Part shown: piece by piece, positions 7,342 through 15,556 of the stretch | Layout: the number at the start of each line of letters is the position of its first letter | How positions within the stretch are numbered: the first letter of the stretch is position 1 | Origin: Thermococcus sp. | Lineage (GTDB): Archaea > Methanobacteriota_B > Thermococci > Thermococcales > Thermococcaceae | Assembly (NCBI GenBank): GCA_027023165.1 | Contig: JALVWX010000221.1 | Span: 1 to 26,819, forward strand | Reading direction: 5' to 3' | DNA length: 26,819 nt | Notes under the pieces: generated by a model | The model's input: only the letters and a program-made list of their open reading frames with translations | Databases searched by the model: none | Told to the model about the DNA's origin: nothing | Translations under genes and position numbers: made by a program

Positions 7342-7349
7342 TATTTAAA
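7342..7349 (-). promoter_or_regulatory. TATA box for the small membrane protein gene
   Basis: tttaaata on the minus strand, centred about 35 bp before the ATG at 7311. It fits a short leader carrying the GGTGAT Shine-Dalgarno box. Confidence 0.55.
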
Positions 7350-7373
7350 CATTCCAGGGCCGTTCCAAAAGTG

Positions 7374-7380
7374 TTTTAAG
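7374..7380 (+). promoter_or_regulatory. TATA-like box for the DUF63 gene
   Basis: ttttaag lies about 31 bp before the first ATG at 7407. With a start about 26 bp downstream, the leader would be only 5-11 nt. Confidence 0.4.
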
Positions 7381-7406
7381 TCGCCCCTTCCACCCTCGGC
7401 GGGGGG

Positions 7407-8213
7407 ATGAAAATGCTGGAATCGCTATGGCATGACCTCTGGGAGTTCTTCTACACATACTTCTGGCAACCGATGTTCACGCGCAGCGGCTACAACGCGG
7501 TTAATACGCTGGTCTATGCTCTCCTTCTGGGGTTCGGTTTTCTCTACGCATACCGCTACATCATCAAGCCCCTTGGAATCAAGATCGACGAGCGCTTCTT
7601 TCTCGCCGCCACTCCGATGATAGTCTTCGGAGCTACCCTCCGCGCCCTCGTTGACGGCGGAATCCTTCCCGAGAACCCCTGGATACTCACCCCTGGCATA
7701 TTCATAACAGCGACGCTCCTCTTCGGACCCGTCCTTGTGCTCGACGTCAAGCTGAAGAAGTATCCCGTTATAACCACCGTTTGGGGCACCCTCCTTGCCA
7801 TCTGGGCCAACTACCTCCTGGTGACCCACGCGAAGAGCTGGGAGCCATACGAACTCACAATGCTCTACACCATCGTCAGCTGGGTGGTGGTTCTTGCATT
7901 CTATAAGTGGAGGCCCTTCGACAGGCTCTACCTCTACGCAGTGCTGGCCCACATGTACGACATGGGTTCAACAGTGGTGGGAATTCATTACTACGGCTAC
8001 CACGAGGTTCACTGGCTTGAGCACTATCTCGTCCAGTGGTTCGGTCCCTTCGTTTACTACCCCTGGATAACCTTCATCCTTGTGGTGGTTTACTACATAA
8101 TCAACGCCTACGTGGAGGATGAAAACGAGAAGCGCCTCTGGTACTTCCTCGTCTACGTCCTCGGCCTCGGCCCGGCGATAAGGGACCCGGCGCAGATGGT
8201 GCTCCAAATCTGA
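7407..8213 (+). CDS. DUF63 family integral membrane protein
   Basis: 268 residues, seven or eight predicted membrane helices. It matches the archaeal DUF63 family: the RALVDGGILPENPWILTPGIF segment (family pattern of an Asp, then TPG-(I/Y)) and AHMYDMGSTVVGIHYYGYHE, where the D-x-x-ST-x-VG and the following Glu are typical. The family has no established function. Two starts are possible: ATG at 7407, nearer the TATA box, and ATG at 7413, better spaced after GGGGGA. They differ by two residues. The gene is followed by a T-rich terminator-like stretch, then the chemoreceptor gene. Confidence 0.88.
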   Translation: MKMLESLWHDLWEFFYTYFWQPMFTRSGYNAVNTLVYALLLGFGFLYAYRYIIKPLGIKIDERFFLAATPMIVFGATLRALVDGGILPENPWILTPGIFITATLLFGPVLVLDVKLKKYPVITTVWGTLLAIWANYLLVTHAKSWEPYELTMLYTIVSWVVVLAFYKWRPFDRLYLYAVLAHMYDMGSTVVGIHYYGYHEVHWLEHYLVQWFGPFVYYPWITFILVVVYYIINAYVEDENEKRLWYFLVYVLGLGPAIRDPAQMVLQI

Positions 8214-8214
8214 A

Positions 8215-8226
8215 GGGTCCCTTTTT
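8215..8226 (+). terminator. Terminator-like T tract after the DUF63 gene
   Basis: gggtccc followed by ttttta directly after the stop codon. Archaeal termination relies on T tracts; the short self-complementary gggtccc in front is too small to be a strong stem. Confidence 0.45.
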
Positions 8227-8227
8227 A

Positions 8228-8248
8228 CACCTACACGTGCACCTACAC
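8228..8248 (+). repeat. 9-bp direct repeat upstream of the chemoreceptor
   Basis: cacctacac occurs at 8228-8236 and 8240-8248, start-to-start distance 12 bp, with cacgtg at the joint. It lies 47-67 bp upstream of the chemoreceptor ATG, where an activator or repressor might bind. The function is inferred from position only. Confidence 0.4.
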
Positions 8249-8294
8249 AAAAAGATGTTAACCTTTTTCACTTATTCTTAATGGGGGGAGTCCC

Positions 8295-10061
8295 ATGAAC
8301 ATGCGGAGGACGGTGCGGATAGGTATAGCGATAATGCTGATTCTTAACATCATCTCCGTTACAGGTGTTTTTATCTACGCCAGCAAATCAAAAGCAGACG
8401 GGGCCGTCATCGATATCGCTGGAAGGCAGAGGATGCTGACGCAGAAGATGTCAAAGGAGGCCCTTGCGATAGCCGTTGGAAAGGACGAGTACAGGGAAGA
8501 CCTCTTGGCCACGGCCCAGCTTTTTGACCGGAGCCTTAAAGCCCTGCTCTACGGCGGAACGGCCCCAATCCATGGGGATGAGGTGAAGGTTCCGCCAGCG
8601 CCACCGGAGGTTCGGGAACAGCTCAAGAAGGTCGAATCCCTCTGGGGGCCGTTTTACAAGAGCGTTCAGGTGGTTGCCACCAAGAACCCGAACGATCCCG
8701 AGTTCAAAGAGGCTCTCGAGTACATCCTGGCCCACAACACCGAGCTTCTCACTGAGATGAACAAAGCTGTTGGCCTCTACAGCAGCACCTACGGGAAAAA
8801 GCTCACCTACCTGGAGGTGTATCTCCTCGTCATGCTCCTCCTGAGCGTCGTCGTTGCGCTCTACCTCCTGCGCTATCTCGGGGCAGTGACCGATGATTTC
8901 ATCAGGCTTCACAACGAGAGCCTGGAAAGGGGCAGGGCACTGGAAAGGGAACTCAAAGCGCTGGTTGATTACATCACCGCCCTGTCCAGAGGGGACCTCA
9001 CCGTTAGCCCCATTGGCGGAGAGGGGGAGTTCAAAAGGGTTCACGAAGCCCTTGAGGAGTTCAGGGGCAGGCTTATACAGACAATAGGCACGCTCCGGGA
9101 TATAACCTCCGACCTGGAGGAGAACTCCAAAAAGCTCCTGGAGATGTCGCGGGAGGGGGTCAACCTCGTTGAGCAGGGGACTGAGGCTATCAGGCAGATA
9201 GCGATTGAGGCGCAGAGGCAGCAGGAGAACATCAACGAGATAACCGAGGGAATGCGTCACGTCGGGGAAATAAGCGACCAGAGCGTCCGCTCAATGGAGG
9301 AGTTCGAGGAATCCATGAGGGAAGTCGTCAACATGGCCAACGAGGGGCGCGAGAAGAGCCGTCTTTCGGCGGATCAGATAGCGGGCATCCAGCGCACAAT
9401 CGAAGACGTCAAGGAGGCCGTGGACTCGATAAGGGAGATGAGCAGGAACATCGTCAGCATCACGGACGTCATTACGAACATTGCGGAGCAGACCAACCTG
9501 CTCGCTCTGAACGCGGCCATCGAGGCCGCTCGCGCCGGAGAGGCCGGAAGGGGCTTCGCTGTTGTCGCACAGGAGATTCAGGAGCTTGCCGAGGGCAGCA
9601 AAAGAGCGGCGGAGAACATAAGGGGAATCATCACCCAGATTTCAGACAGGATAGAGGACACCGTTGAGCTGACGGAGCGCAGCGTTGAGGTGGTCGGTCA
9701 GAGTTCAAGGGGCCTCGAGGAGACCGTCCAGTACCTTGAGAACATAGCCATGATGATAGAGGGGATAGCTCCCAAGATGGAGGCGGTGAAGGAAGGCATA
9801 CTCCACACCCGCGAGGAGGTTGAGAACGCCCTCCGCGCGATGGAGAACCTCGCCGCCAGCTCTGAGGAAACAACCGCCAGCACCGAGGAGGTAACGTCCA
9901 CCATGGAGGAGCAGGAAAAGCTCGTACGCTCGCTGGAGGACATGGCAACGGCCATAAACCGCGCCATCGGCCGCATGGTTCCGATAGTCGAGTCGTTCAG
10001 GGTTCCAGAGGAAGGACCCTCAAAACGGATAGCGAGCGCGGTAAGGGGCCACCTGCCCTAA
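8295..10061 (+). CDS. Methyl-accepting chemotaxis protein with PilJ-type sensor
   Basis: 588 residues. The first membrane helix is at about 8-28. A ligand domain of about 140 residues opens with [18 protein letters not shown], the hallmark of the PilJ/NIT-like sensor found in type IV pilus chemotransducers and nitrate sensors. The second helix is at about 172-195, followed by a HAMP domain (to about 265) and a long coiled-coil signalling domain. The conserved hairpin tip ([20 protein letters not shown], then [10 protein letters not shown]) is at about 394-430. It would control CheA and so the archaellum. No che or archaellum genes are in the window, so it is an orphan receptor. The start ATG follows GGGGGGAG by four bases. 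Its stop TAA overlaps the convergent helicase stop (shared ctaa). Ligand unknown. Confidence 0.94.
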   Translation: MNMRRTVRIGIAIMLILNIISVTGVFIYASKSKADGAVIDIAGRQRMLTQKMSKEALAIAVGKDEYREDLLATAQLFDRSLKALLYGGTAPIHGDEVKVPPAPPEVREQLKKVESLWGPFYKSVQVVATKNPNDPEFKEALEYILAHNTELLTEMNKAVGLYSSTYGKKLTYLEVYLLVMLLLSVVVALYLLRYLGAVTDDFIRLHNESLERGRALERELKALVDYITALSRGDLTVSPIGGEGEFKRVHEALEEFRGRLIQTIGTLRDITSDLEENSKKLLEMSREGVNLVEQGTEAIRQIAIEAQRQQENINEITEGMRHVGEISDQSVRSMEEFEESMREVVNMANEGREKSRLSADQIAGIQRTIEDVKEAVDSIREMSRNIVSITDVITNIAEQTNLLALNAAIEAARAGEAGRGFAVVAQEIQELAEGSKRAAENIRGIITQISDRIEDTVELTERSVEVVGQSSRGLEETVQYLENIAMMIEGIAPKMEAVKEGILHTREEVENALRAMENLAASSEETTASTEEVTSTMEEQEKLVRSLEDMATAINRAIGRMVPIVESFRVPEEGPSKRIASAVRGHLP

Positions 10062-12574
10062 TGCCGCGCGGCCTTCCCACCTATCCCCCTTCCCTCCTCG
10101 ATTTCCCTCTTCAGTATCTTCGCCTCTTCTTCTGCGCTCCTAACGCGGAAGACCCTCGCTATCCTCTCGACGGCTTCGAGCTTCCTCACAATGCCGTCGA
10201 GCCACGTGAAAACGTCACCGGGATAGACGATTAACCCATAAACCTTCCTGAAATGCTCCGCTATTTGCGTGGGGTGCTTCCCGCTCCGCCTTAGATCGAT
10301 TATCAGGTTACTAACCTTCTCCATCGCGTAGTCGGTGCAGTCATCCTCGCCGCACATGAAGAGGTCCTGGTAGAGCGTGAACAGCCTCTCGGCCGCGTTG
10401 GGGCTGACCTCCGGGATAACCTTGTCAAGCTCCTCCAGAATCGAGGCGAAGCTCGGGGAGAAGACGTTGGCGCTCAGCCTACCCCTCACCGCCCCCTCAA
10501 GCTCCCTCTGGAGCGTTCCGCTAAGGTAGAGGTTCTCAAAGGGGAGCAACTTCACGACTATCCACTGAGCTGGCTTCTTTCCGAGGTTCTTCCTAATGAA
10601 CTCGGCCTCCTTCGGCAGGAGAAAGCTCATGCTCACGGCCCTTCCGTAGGAGGTAACCTCGACGAGGGGTCTTTTGAGCCTGACCAGCTTAAACTCTTCC
10701 AGCTTTTCCAGAACCCTCTCGGCGCTCTGATTAGCCCCGAGACACCTCGACTGAACTTCCCCTATCACCTCAAGCCGGTTAAAGACACAGGAGTGGGCTA
10801 AGACGTTGTCCTGCTCTAGCTCGTCGCTCCACTCGACGATGACAGGCTCTATCGGCGCCGTCAGGAGCTTGAAGGCAACTTCGTCCTCTGAACCTTCCAT
10901 CTGAGCCGAGTACTTCCTTCCAGGCTCGACAACGAGGTAGACCCTTCCCCTCTCGTGGTAGAGGGGCCTTCCGGCCCTTCCAAGCATCTGGTGGAACTCC
11001 CTAACGCTGAGCCACTTGTTGCCCATCGCGAGGCTCTCGAAGATAACCTGCGAAGCAGGAAAATCAACGCCAGCCCCGAGTGCCGCGGTGGTGACCACAA
11101 CGTCAAGCCTCTGAGCCAGAAACTCCATCTCCGTCAGTTTTCTTTGCCTGTACGGCAGGCCGGAGTGGTAGGGCTTCGCTTTGAGGCCCTTGCTCGTGAG
11201 GTAAGCGGCAAGCTCGTGGGTTCTCTTGCGTGAGAAGGTGAAGACTATCGTCTGGCCCTTGTAGCCCTGCTTCGACTTCCTCATCGCCTCAGCCCTACAG
11301 AGGTTCGCTATGTGCCTCCACTTCTCGCTCTCGTTCCTCGCGATGATTATGTGCCTCTCTAAATCAACGGGCCTCTCGTCATAGAGAACCAGTTTTAAGC
11401 CAAGCTCTCTCGCTAACTCCTCCGAATTTCCGACGGTTGCACTCAAACCTATGAACTGGGCCTTGGGATAGAGCTTTCTCAATCTCGCGATGAGTCCGTC
11501 TAAGCGGGGCCCGCGCTCCTCGTCGTCGAGGGTGTGGATCTCGTCTATAACTATCGTCCCGACGTTTCCTATCTTCCTGCCCGCCCTGAGCAGGTAGTCT
11601 ATTCCCTCGTAGGTTCCGACGAGTACATCGGCGTCAATGCCCGTATCAACGATCACAAGCTCGTCTCTCGTCTTTATACGGCTCATTCCAACGCGGATGG
11701 CAACGCGGAGACCGAGTTTGGAGTATCTCCTCTTGAAGTCCTCGTACTTCTGGTTCGCCAGGGCAACGAGGGGCACCAAAAAGAGCATCTTCTGGCCCCT
11801 CATAGCCTTCGGAATTCCAGCGAGCTCGCCTATGAGCGTCTTACCGCTCGCCGTGGCGGAAACGACGAGGAGGCTCTCGCCCTCAAGGAGGCCGTTTTTC
11901 ACAGCTAAACTCTGAACCGGGAGAAGTTCGCTGACACCCTCCCCCTCTAGAACTTCTTTGAACTTCTCAGGAACGGGAAGCTCGTCCACATTAAGCCTCT
12001 CCACCCGGACGTGCTTTGCCTTCAGCTCGTCCCACTTGGTTATCTCAGGGTGCCTCGTCGGGTCGAAGCGGGGATCGAAGGCGTAGAGGACCTTGTCGAG
12101 GTCCCTAAACCGTTTCAGGAGTTTCTTCGCCTGCTCGAGCATGGCGGTGCTCTTGAAGCGGAAGCGAAGCTCCCTCTTAAGTTCGTCCTCGGCGCAGCGC
12201 TCGCAGATGTACTCGTTGTGGTACTTAACCCGGTTCCCCTCGGTGAGGACGGTTATCCTCCCCTCCATGAGGCAGAGGCGGCAAAGCTCGGCCCTCTCAA
12301 CGCGCCTGTTCTGGAGCCTTCGCCTGAAGTAGTCCTCCCACTCGTCAGCATTAACGAGAACTATCCTGGCCTGGCGGAGGAGCTTCTCTATCTCCTTGGG
12401 GTTCCTGTACTGGCTCCCCTCAAGGACCTTGAAGAGCCTGCCCTCGCGCATTATGAAGCGGTAAATCGCGTCGGCCTTTAGGTTCTTCATCTGTGTGAGC
12501 TTCTCAGGCTCGTTCTCGATGAAGAAGGCTTCAAGTTCATTTTTCTTCCTGCCGGGCCTGATTACAAAGAGCAT
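10058..12574 (-). CDS. Ski2-like RNA helicase with N-terminal zinc finger (ASH-Ski2 type)
   Basis: 838 residues. The N-terminal region of about 200 residues carries a C4 zinc finger (Cys98-x2-Cys101 and Cys124-x2-Cys127). The helicase core follows: LLPVQ (about 217), motif I ATASGKT (240-246), motif II DEIH (344-347), motif III SAT (378-380) and motif [10 protein letters not shown] (529-536), then a Ski2-type C-terminal region. This layout matches the archaeal ASH-Ski2 group of Thermococcales, reported to associate with ribosomes and the exonuclease aRNase J in RNA turnover; that equation is from memory of the family. The ATG at 12574 follows GAGGTGA, which overlaps the stop of the upstream Lrp gene, so the two are co-transcribed. 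A GTG at 12604 lies inside the Lrp gene and is less likely. DEIH rather than DEAD/DEAH is noted. Confidence 0.9.
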   Translation of the reverse strand: MLFVIRPGRKKNELEAFFIENEPEKLTQMKNLKADAIYRFIMREGRLFKVLEGSQYRNPKEIEKLLRQARIVLVNADEWEDYFRRRLQNRRVERAELCRLCLMEGRITVLTEGNRVKYHNEYICERCAEDELKRELRFRFKSTAMLEQAKKLLKRFRDLDKVLYAFDPRFDPTRHPEITKWDELKAKHVRVERLNVDELPVPEKFKEVLEGEGVSELLPVQSLAVKNGLLEGESLLVVSATASGKTLIGELAGIPKAMRGQKMLFLVPLVALANQKYEDFKRRYSKLGLRVAIRVGMSRIKTRDELVIVDTGIDADVLVGTYEGIDYLLRAGRKIGNVGTIVIDEIHTLDDEERGPRLDGLIARLRKLYPKAQFIGLSATVGNSEELARELGLKLVLYDERPVDLERHIIIARNESEKWRHIANLCRAEAMRKSKQGYKGQTIVFTFSRKRTHELAAYLTSKGLKAKPYHSGLPYRQRKLTEMEFLAQRLDVVVTTAALGAGVDFPASQVIFESLAMGNKWLSVREFHQMLGRAGRPLYHERGRVYLVVEPGRKYSAQMEGSEDEVAFKLLTAPIEPVIVEWSDELEQDNVLAHSCVFNRLEVIGEVQSRCLGANQSAERVLEKLEEFKLVRLKRPLVEVTSYGRAVSMSFLLPKEAEFIRKNLGKKPAQWIVVKLLPFENLYLSGTLQRELEGAVRGRLSANVFSPSFASILEELDKVIPEVSPNAAERLFTLYQDLFMCGEDDCTDYAMEKVSNLIIDLRRSGKHPTQIAEHFRKVYGLIVYPGDVFTWLDGIVRKLEAVERIARVFRVRSAEEEAKILKREIEEGRGIGGKAARH

Positions 12575-12582
12575 CCCCAACC

Positions 12583-13044
12583 TCACCTCAGCGAAATCCA
12601 GCACTCTTTGAAAGCGTCGATTATCAGCGTGGCCTCAACCCTCTCGAGGTTCCTCCCGAAGAGCCGCTTCAGCCTTCCGGCGAAGGCTTTGACCTCGTCG
12701 GTATCGTGAAAGTGCGCCTTTATGAGTATCTGCCTCCCCCCGCTCCTCCGGTAGAGGGACTCAACGTTCTCCATCTCCGCCACCTTCCGAAGGAGGGTGT
12801 CAACTGTGTGATCGTCTATGGAGAGGGTAAGCTCGAAGAAGACGGAGACGTACTCGTCCAGGAAAGCGGGATCAACGACGGCCGAATAGCCCTTAACCGC
12901 GCCGAGCCTCTCGAGCTTGTCCAGTCTGTTCCTCACGCTCGCCGGGGAGAGGTTTACCCTCTTGCCCAGCTCTGTGAGGGTTATCCTGCCCTCCTCCCGC
13001 AGAATCCGCAGTATCTCCCTGTCCTTCTCGTCGACGCCGGGCAT
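12583..13044 (-). CDS. Lrp/AsnC family transcriptional regulator
   Basis: 153 residues, standard length. An N-terminal winged helix-turn-helix (about 7-60, with ITLTELGKRVNLSPASVRNR) is joined by GYSAVVDP to a C-terminal RAM (ACT-like) effector domain. Such proteins form dimers and higher oligomers, and the RAM domain binds amino acids or other small molecules. The ATG at 13044 follows GGTGGG. A perfect 12-bp palindrome (13051-13062) overlaps the predicted transcription start, suggesting autorepression. The stop lies 8 bp before the helicase ATG and its codon is part of the helicase Shine-Dalgarno box, so this regulator and the helicase form one unit, probably with tyrS upstream. The effector is not predictable from sequence. 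Confidence 0.93.
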   Translation of the reverse strand: MPGVDEKDREILRILREEGRITLTELGKRVNLSPASVRNRLDKLERLGAVKGYSAVVDPAFLDEYVSVFFELTLSIDDHTVDTLLRKVAEMENVESLYRRSGGRQILIKAHFHDTDEVKAFAGRLKRLFGRNLERVEATLIIDAFKECWISLR

Positions 13045-13050
13045 TTTCCC

Positions 13051-13062
13051 ACCGAATTCGGT
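13051..13062. promoter_or_regulatory. Perfect palindrome, candidate Lrp operator
   Basis: accgaattcggt is fully self-complementary. It sits between a TATA-like element and the Lrp start codon, spanning the expected transcription start (about 13057) and part of the Shine-Dalgarno box. A protein bound here would block polymerase, which fits autoregulation by the Lrp protein encoded immediately downstream. Confidence 0.5.
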
Positions 13063-13074
13063 TGTTCATAGAGA

Positions 13075-13086
13075 TTAAGAATAAAG
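13075..13086 (-). promoter_or_regulatory. TATA-like element for the Lrp-helicase unit
   Basis: Message strand ctttattcttaa, about 37 bp upstream of the Lrp ATG. It is a weak match to a TATA box, but it is correctly spaced for a leader of about 12 nt. Confidence 0.35.
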
Positions 13087-13099
13087 CGAAATGTCAAAC

Positions 13100-14227
13100 T
13101 CAGCGGGTAATCTTTACCTGGTTCATCAGCTCAAGCGGTTCTGGGTGTTTCTCGAAGTACTCTCTGACGGGTTTGAGCAACTCGATGAGGTACTCGGCGA
13201 CGGCGTTCTTCAAATCGAGCGGGTGGAGCTTTCCTTCGGCGAAGTCCCTCTTGAGCTCCTCGAAGGTCGTGTAGGTGACGTCTCCACCGAACTTGGCAGG
13301 CCTGTGGATTGTGAACTCGGTCGGCTCCTCACGGAAGATTACGTGCTCGGCCCAGTCCAGAACGGGGTTGTATTTGACCTCCTTTGCCGGACAGAAGGCC
13401 TTCCTGAGCTTCTGCTTTATCTCCTCTGGCGAATCGTGGATGAACACAGCTGAGTAGGGCTTGCTCTTGCTCATCTTCATCTGGGTCTTGAGCTCTTTGA
13501 ACTGCTCCTCGCTCTCTATCGGCCAGACAGGAGGTTCCTGAAGGCCGAGGAGGAGGTGGTGGTGTAAAGCTACCGGTTTAAGCTTCTCGCCCTTCCACTC
13601 AAGGGGATGGTATTTGAGCCTTTGGGCCACTTCAATCGCTATAACGTGGGCCTTCCTCTGGTCCATTCCCGCATGAGCGATGGTAACGCCTTGGTAGAAG
13701 ATATCAGCGACCTGCATTGCGGGGTAAATCAACTTGGCGAAGTCTATGGCCTCTCCCATCTGCCTGCCCATTATCGTTATCGAGCGCATCATTCTAGCTA
13801 GCGTTACGTTCTTCGAGATGTCTATTACCGTCTGCCAGTAATCACCTTTCTCCAGTATCTCGCTCGCTAAAACGAACTCGACCTTGTCAGGGTCGCCACC
13901 CATGACCTTAATGCTCTGCTTCATGCCCTCCTTAAAGTATGTTAAGGCAACCTTCTGTATAGTCTCAAGGTCACCGCCGAGCTTGTCGTTTATCCAGCTG
14001 TGCCAGTCGGCAAGGAAAATCCTCGTCTTTATGCCCGCCTTCTGGAGGTCTGCTATTTTAGCGCCTGCCATCAGTCCGGTTCCGAGGTGAATGTAACCGC
14101 TTATCTCGAATCCGATGTAGTGTTGCATCGGGATTCCGACTTCGAGGAGATGCCTGAGGTTCTCCTCCGTAAGGAGTTCCTCCGTTGGCTTCCTCTTTAT
14201 GAGTTCTATCCTGCTCTCTATGTCCAT
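13100..14227 (-). CDS. tyrS: Tyrosyl-tRNA synthetase, archaeal type
   Basis: 375 residues, class I synthetase that charges tRNA-Tyr. The sequence agrees closely with the archaeal/eukaryal short TyrRS: HIGH-like HLGTG (about 47-51), the tyrosine-site region with YPAMQVADIFYQGV and HAGMDQRKAH, and the KMSKS loop (KMSKSKP, about residue 245). The C-terminal anticodon-binding domain ends QVKITR. The length equals that of Pyrococcus TyrRS. The ATG at 14227 follows AGGTGGT by four bases; the upstream in-frame GTG at 14236 lies inside that box. A TATA-like cctttaaagcc equivalent is at 14259-14268 on this strand. The Lrp gene begins 55 bp downstream on the same strand. Confidence 0.97.
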   Translation of the reverse strand: MDIESRIELIKRKPTEELLTEENLRHLLEVGIPMQHYIGFEISGYIHLGTGLMAGAKIADLQKAGIKTRIFLADWHSWINDKLGGDLETIQKVALTYFKEGMKQSIKVMGGDPDKVEFVLASEILEKGDYWQTVIDISKNVTLARMMRSITIMGRQMGEAIDFAKLIYPAMQVADIFYQGVTIAHAGMDQRKAHVIAIEVAQRLKYHPLEWKGEKLKPVALHHHLLLGLQEPPVWPIESEEQFKELKTQMKMSKSKPYSAVFIHDSPEEIKQKLRKAFCPAKEVKYNPVLDWAEHVIFREEPTEFTIHRPAKFGGDVTYTTFEELKRDFAEGKLHPLDLKNAVAEYLIELLKPVREYFEKHPEPLELMNQVKITR

Positions 14228-14258
14228 GCTTACCACCTGAAGCCAAAACGGTGGAGGG

Positions 14259-14268
14259 CTTTAAGGGT
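14259..14268 (-). promoter_or_regulatory. TATA box for tyrS
   Basis: Message strand cccttaaagc, centred about 36 bp before the tyrS ATG. It predicts a leader of about 10 nt that includes AGGTGGT. Confidence 0.5.
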
Positions 14269-14280
14269 TTTGCCCTGAAG

Positions 14281-14306
14281 TTTCGGGAGGCCATTCAACC
14301 CCGAAA
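14281..14306. repeat. Inverted repeat between divergent tyrS and CGP-CTERM promoters
   Basis: Arms tttcggg (14281-14287) and cccgaaa (14300-14306) are perfectly complementary with a 12-bp spacer, placing arm centres 19 bp apart, near two helical turns. It lies upstream of both divergent TATA boxes. It could be a regulator site or chance. Confidence 0.35.
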
Positions 14307-14341
14307 GTTTAACAGGGCCGAAAAACTTCCTGATTCATAAG

Positions 14342-14349
14342 ATTTATAA
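14342..14349 (+). promoter_or_regulatory. TATA box for the first CGP-CTERM gene
   Basis: atttataa is centred about 35 bp before the ATG at 14381 and fits a short leader carrying GGTGATACC before the start. Confidence 0.6.
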
Positions 14350-14380
14350 CTTCATCTTCGTTAGATAACCCGGTGATACC

Positions 14381-15481
14381 ATGAAGAAGGTTGCTATAGT
14401 AATGGCGGCCGTCGTGCTGCTGTCTCTTTTTGGGGTTTTTGCGACACCCATGGCCAGCGCTGCAAGCAGTGGAAAGCCAGTGATAGCGGTTGACCTCGCC
14501 CACGGCGAGAATCCGAAGGGATTGACCCCCGTTACCTACAAGAACAAGACCCTGACCGATGGGATGCTCGATGTTCTGACAGGCTACACCTTCGTCTACA
14601 TCGGCGACACCAAGTACGAGGACGAGCTTGGAATCAAGAACATCGGTGACAAGATAACCTACGATGCGCTTCACAACAACAACGTTACAATCCTCATAAT
14701 CGGCCAGCCCACAAGCCCGTTCCTGCCGGACGAGATCCAGGCCATAAGGAAGTGGCTCCTCGAGGGCGGGCACGTTCTCTGGGTTGCCGCTGACAGCGAC
14801 TACGGAAGCGGCGCCAAGGACCAGCAGTTCGTTGACAGCCTCCTCGACAATCTCAACATGACTAACCTCCGTGTTGACCTTTGTTCTGTTGAGGACGCTC
14901 AGAGTAATGCCGGTGGAAAGTCCTACCGTGTCGTTGCCTACGATGATCCTTGGAAGGATACTCCGATGAGGGACATCCTCGTCAAGAACCTCAAGCACGG
15001 TGGTAAGATACTCGCCCACGGTCCCGGTGTTGTTGCCTGGGTTGACCAGCCCGACGGAAACGGCAACTGGCACCCGCTCAACCAGAACGTCAAGCCTCAG
15101 AACGCCTACGTCATCGTCCACAGCAGCAACAGTTCTGACATAGTAGAGAACAACGCCCCGGCTGGAAACGCCTACCAGGCTGGAAGCACTGGCGAGTTCC
15201 CGATCATCGCCGTCCAGATAGTCACCCCGAAGGGCAAGAACCCGGACGTCATAATCGTCAGCGGTGAGACCCCAATAGGCGGCTACGAACCAATGTGGAC
15301 CAGCGAGTACTACAAGGTTCCGCTCGACGGCCCGCAGGTCATAAGCAACATCTTCGAGTGGAGCCTTGAGATGACCAAGAAGCCCGAGACAACCTCCAGC
15401 TCAAGCGGTGGAGGCATCTGCGGTCCGGCTTTGATAGTCGGCCTCGCCGCACTTCCACTCCTCTTCAGGAGGAGGAAGTGA
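14381..15481 (+). CDS. Secreted GATase/DUF4350-like protein with CGP-CTERM tail
   Basis: 366 residues. A signal peptide (about 1-28, ending MASAAS) precedes a domain opening with VIAVDLAHGENP and containing TFVYIGDTKYED, NVTILIIGQPTSPF and IRKWLLEGGHVLWVAADSDYG. This is a Rossmann-like outline seen in DUF4350/GATase1-like extracytoplasmic proteins. No catalytic Cys-His pair of true glutaminases is evident; its role is probably binding or scaffolding (inference). A Ser-rich linker leads to the C-terminal GGGICGP, a hydrophobic helix and FRRRK, the CGP-CTERM sorting tail (Cys at about 347), which implies surface anchoring. The ATG follows GGTGATACC. It heads the transporter cluster and is followed by its own T tract. 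The tail DNA is nearly identical to that of the phosphoesterase gene at 20805-22817. Confidence 0.82.
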   Translation: MKKVAIVMAAVVLLSLFGVFATPMASAASSGKPVIAVDLAHGENPKGLTPVTYKNKTLTDGMLDVLTGYTFVYIGDTKYEDELGIKNIGDKITYDALHNNNVTILIIGQPTSPFLPDEIQAIRKWLLEGGHVLWVAADSDYGSGAKDQQFVDSLLDNLNMTNLRVDLCSVEDAQSNAGGKSYRVVAYDDPWKDTPMRDILVKNLKHGGKILAHGPGVVAWVDQPDGNGNWHPLNQNVKPQNAYVIVHSSNSSDIVENNAPAGNAYQAGSTGEFPIIAVQIVTPKGKNPDVIIVSGETPIGGYEPMWTSEYYKVPLDGPQVISNIFEWSLEMTKKPETTSSSSGGGICGPALIVGLAALPLLFRRRK

Positions 15482-15484
15482 ACC
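15394..15484 (+). repeat. 91-bp near-identical repeat, copy 1 (CGP-CTERM coding tail)
   Basis: Aligns without gaps to 22730-22820 with 89 of 91 bases identical, including an uninterrupted 70-bp match (15394-15463). It covers the end of the Ser linker, the CGP motif, the membrane helix, the basic tail, the stop codon and three bases beyond. Confidence 0.95.
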
Positions 15485-15500
15485 TCTTTCCTTATTTTTA
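15485..15500 (+). terminator. T-rich terminator-like tract
   Basis: tctttccttattttta directly after the stop codon and before a separate TATA box, consistent with separate transcription units for the first CGP-CTERM gene and the binding-protein gene. Confidence 0.5.
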
Positions 15501-15514
15501 CATTTGAACCATAG

Positions 15515-15525
15515 CATTTTTAATG
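15515..15525 (+). promoter_or_regulatory. TATA box for the solute-binding protein gene
   Basis: catttttaatg is centred about 37 bp before the ATG at 15557. It predicts a leader of about 12 nt that includes GGAGGGGAT. Confidence 0.6.
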
Positions 15526-15556
15526 AACCTTCCTAATTTCACAGGAGGGGATTTGA

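Noticed and set aside
8451..9260. Minus-strand frame of 269 codons under the chemoreceptor
   Set aside because: The chemoreceptor domains are unambiguous on the plus strand, and no start signal or family supports the other frame.
14309..15121. Minus-strand open frame of 270 codons under the first CGP-CTERM gene
   Set aside because: Shadow of strong codon bias; the plus-strand gene has a signal peptide, sorting tail and promoter.
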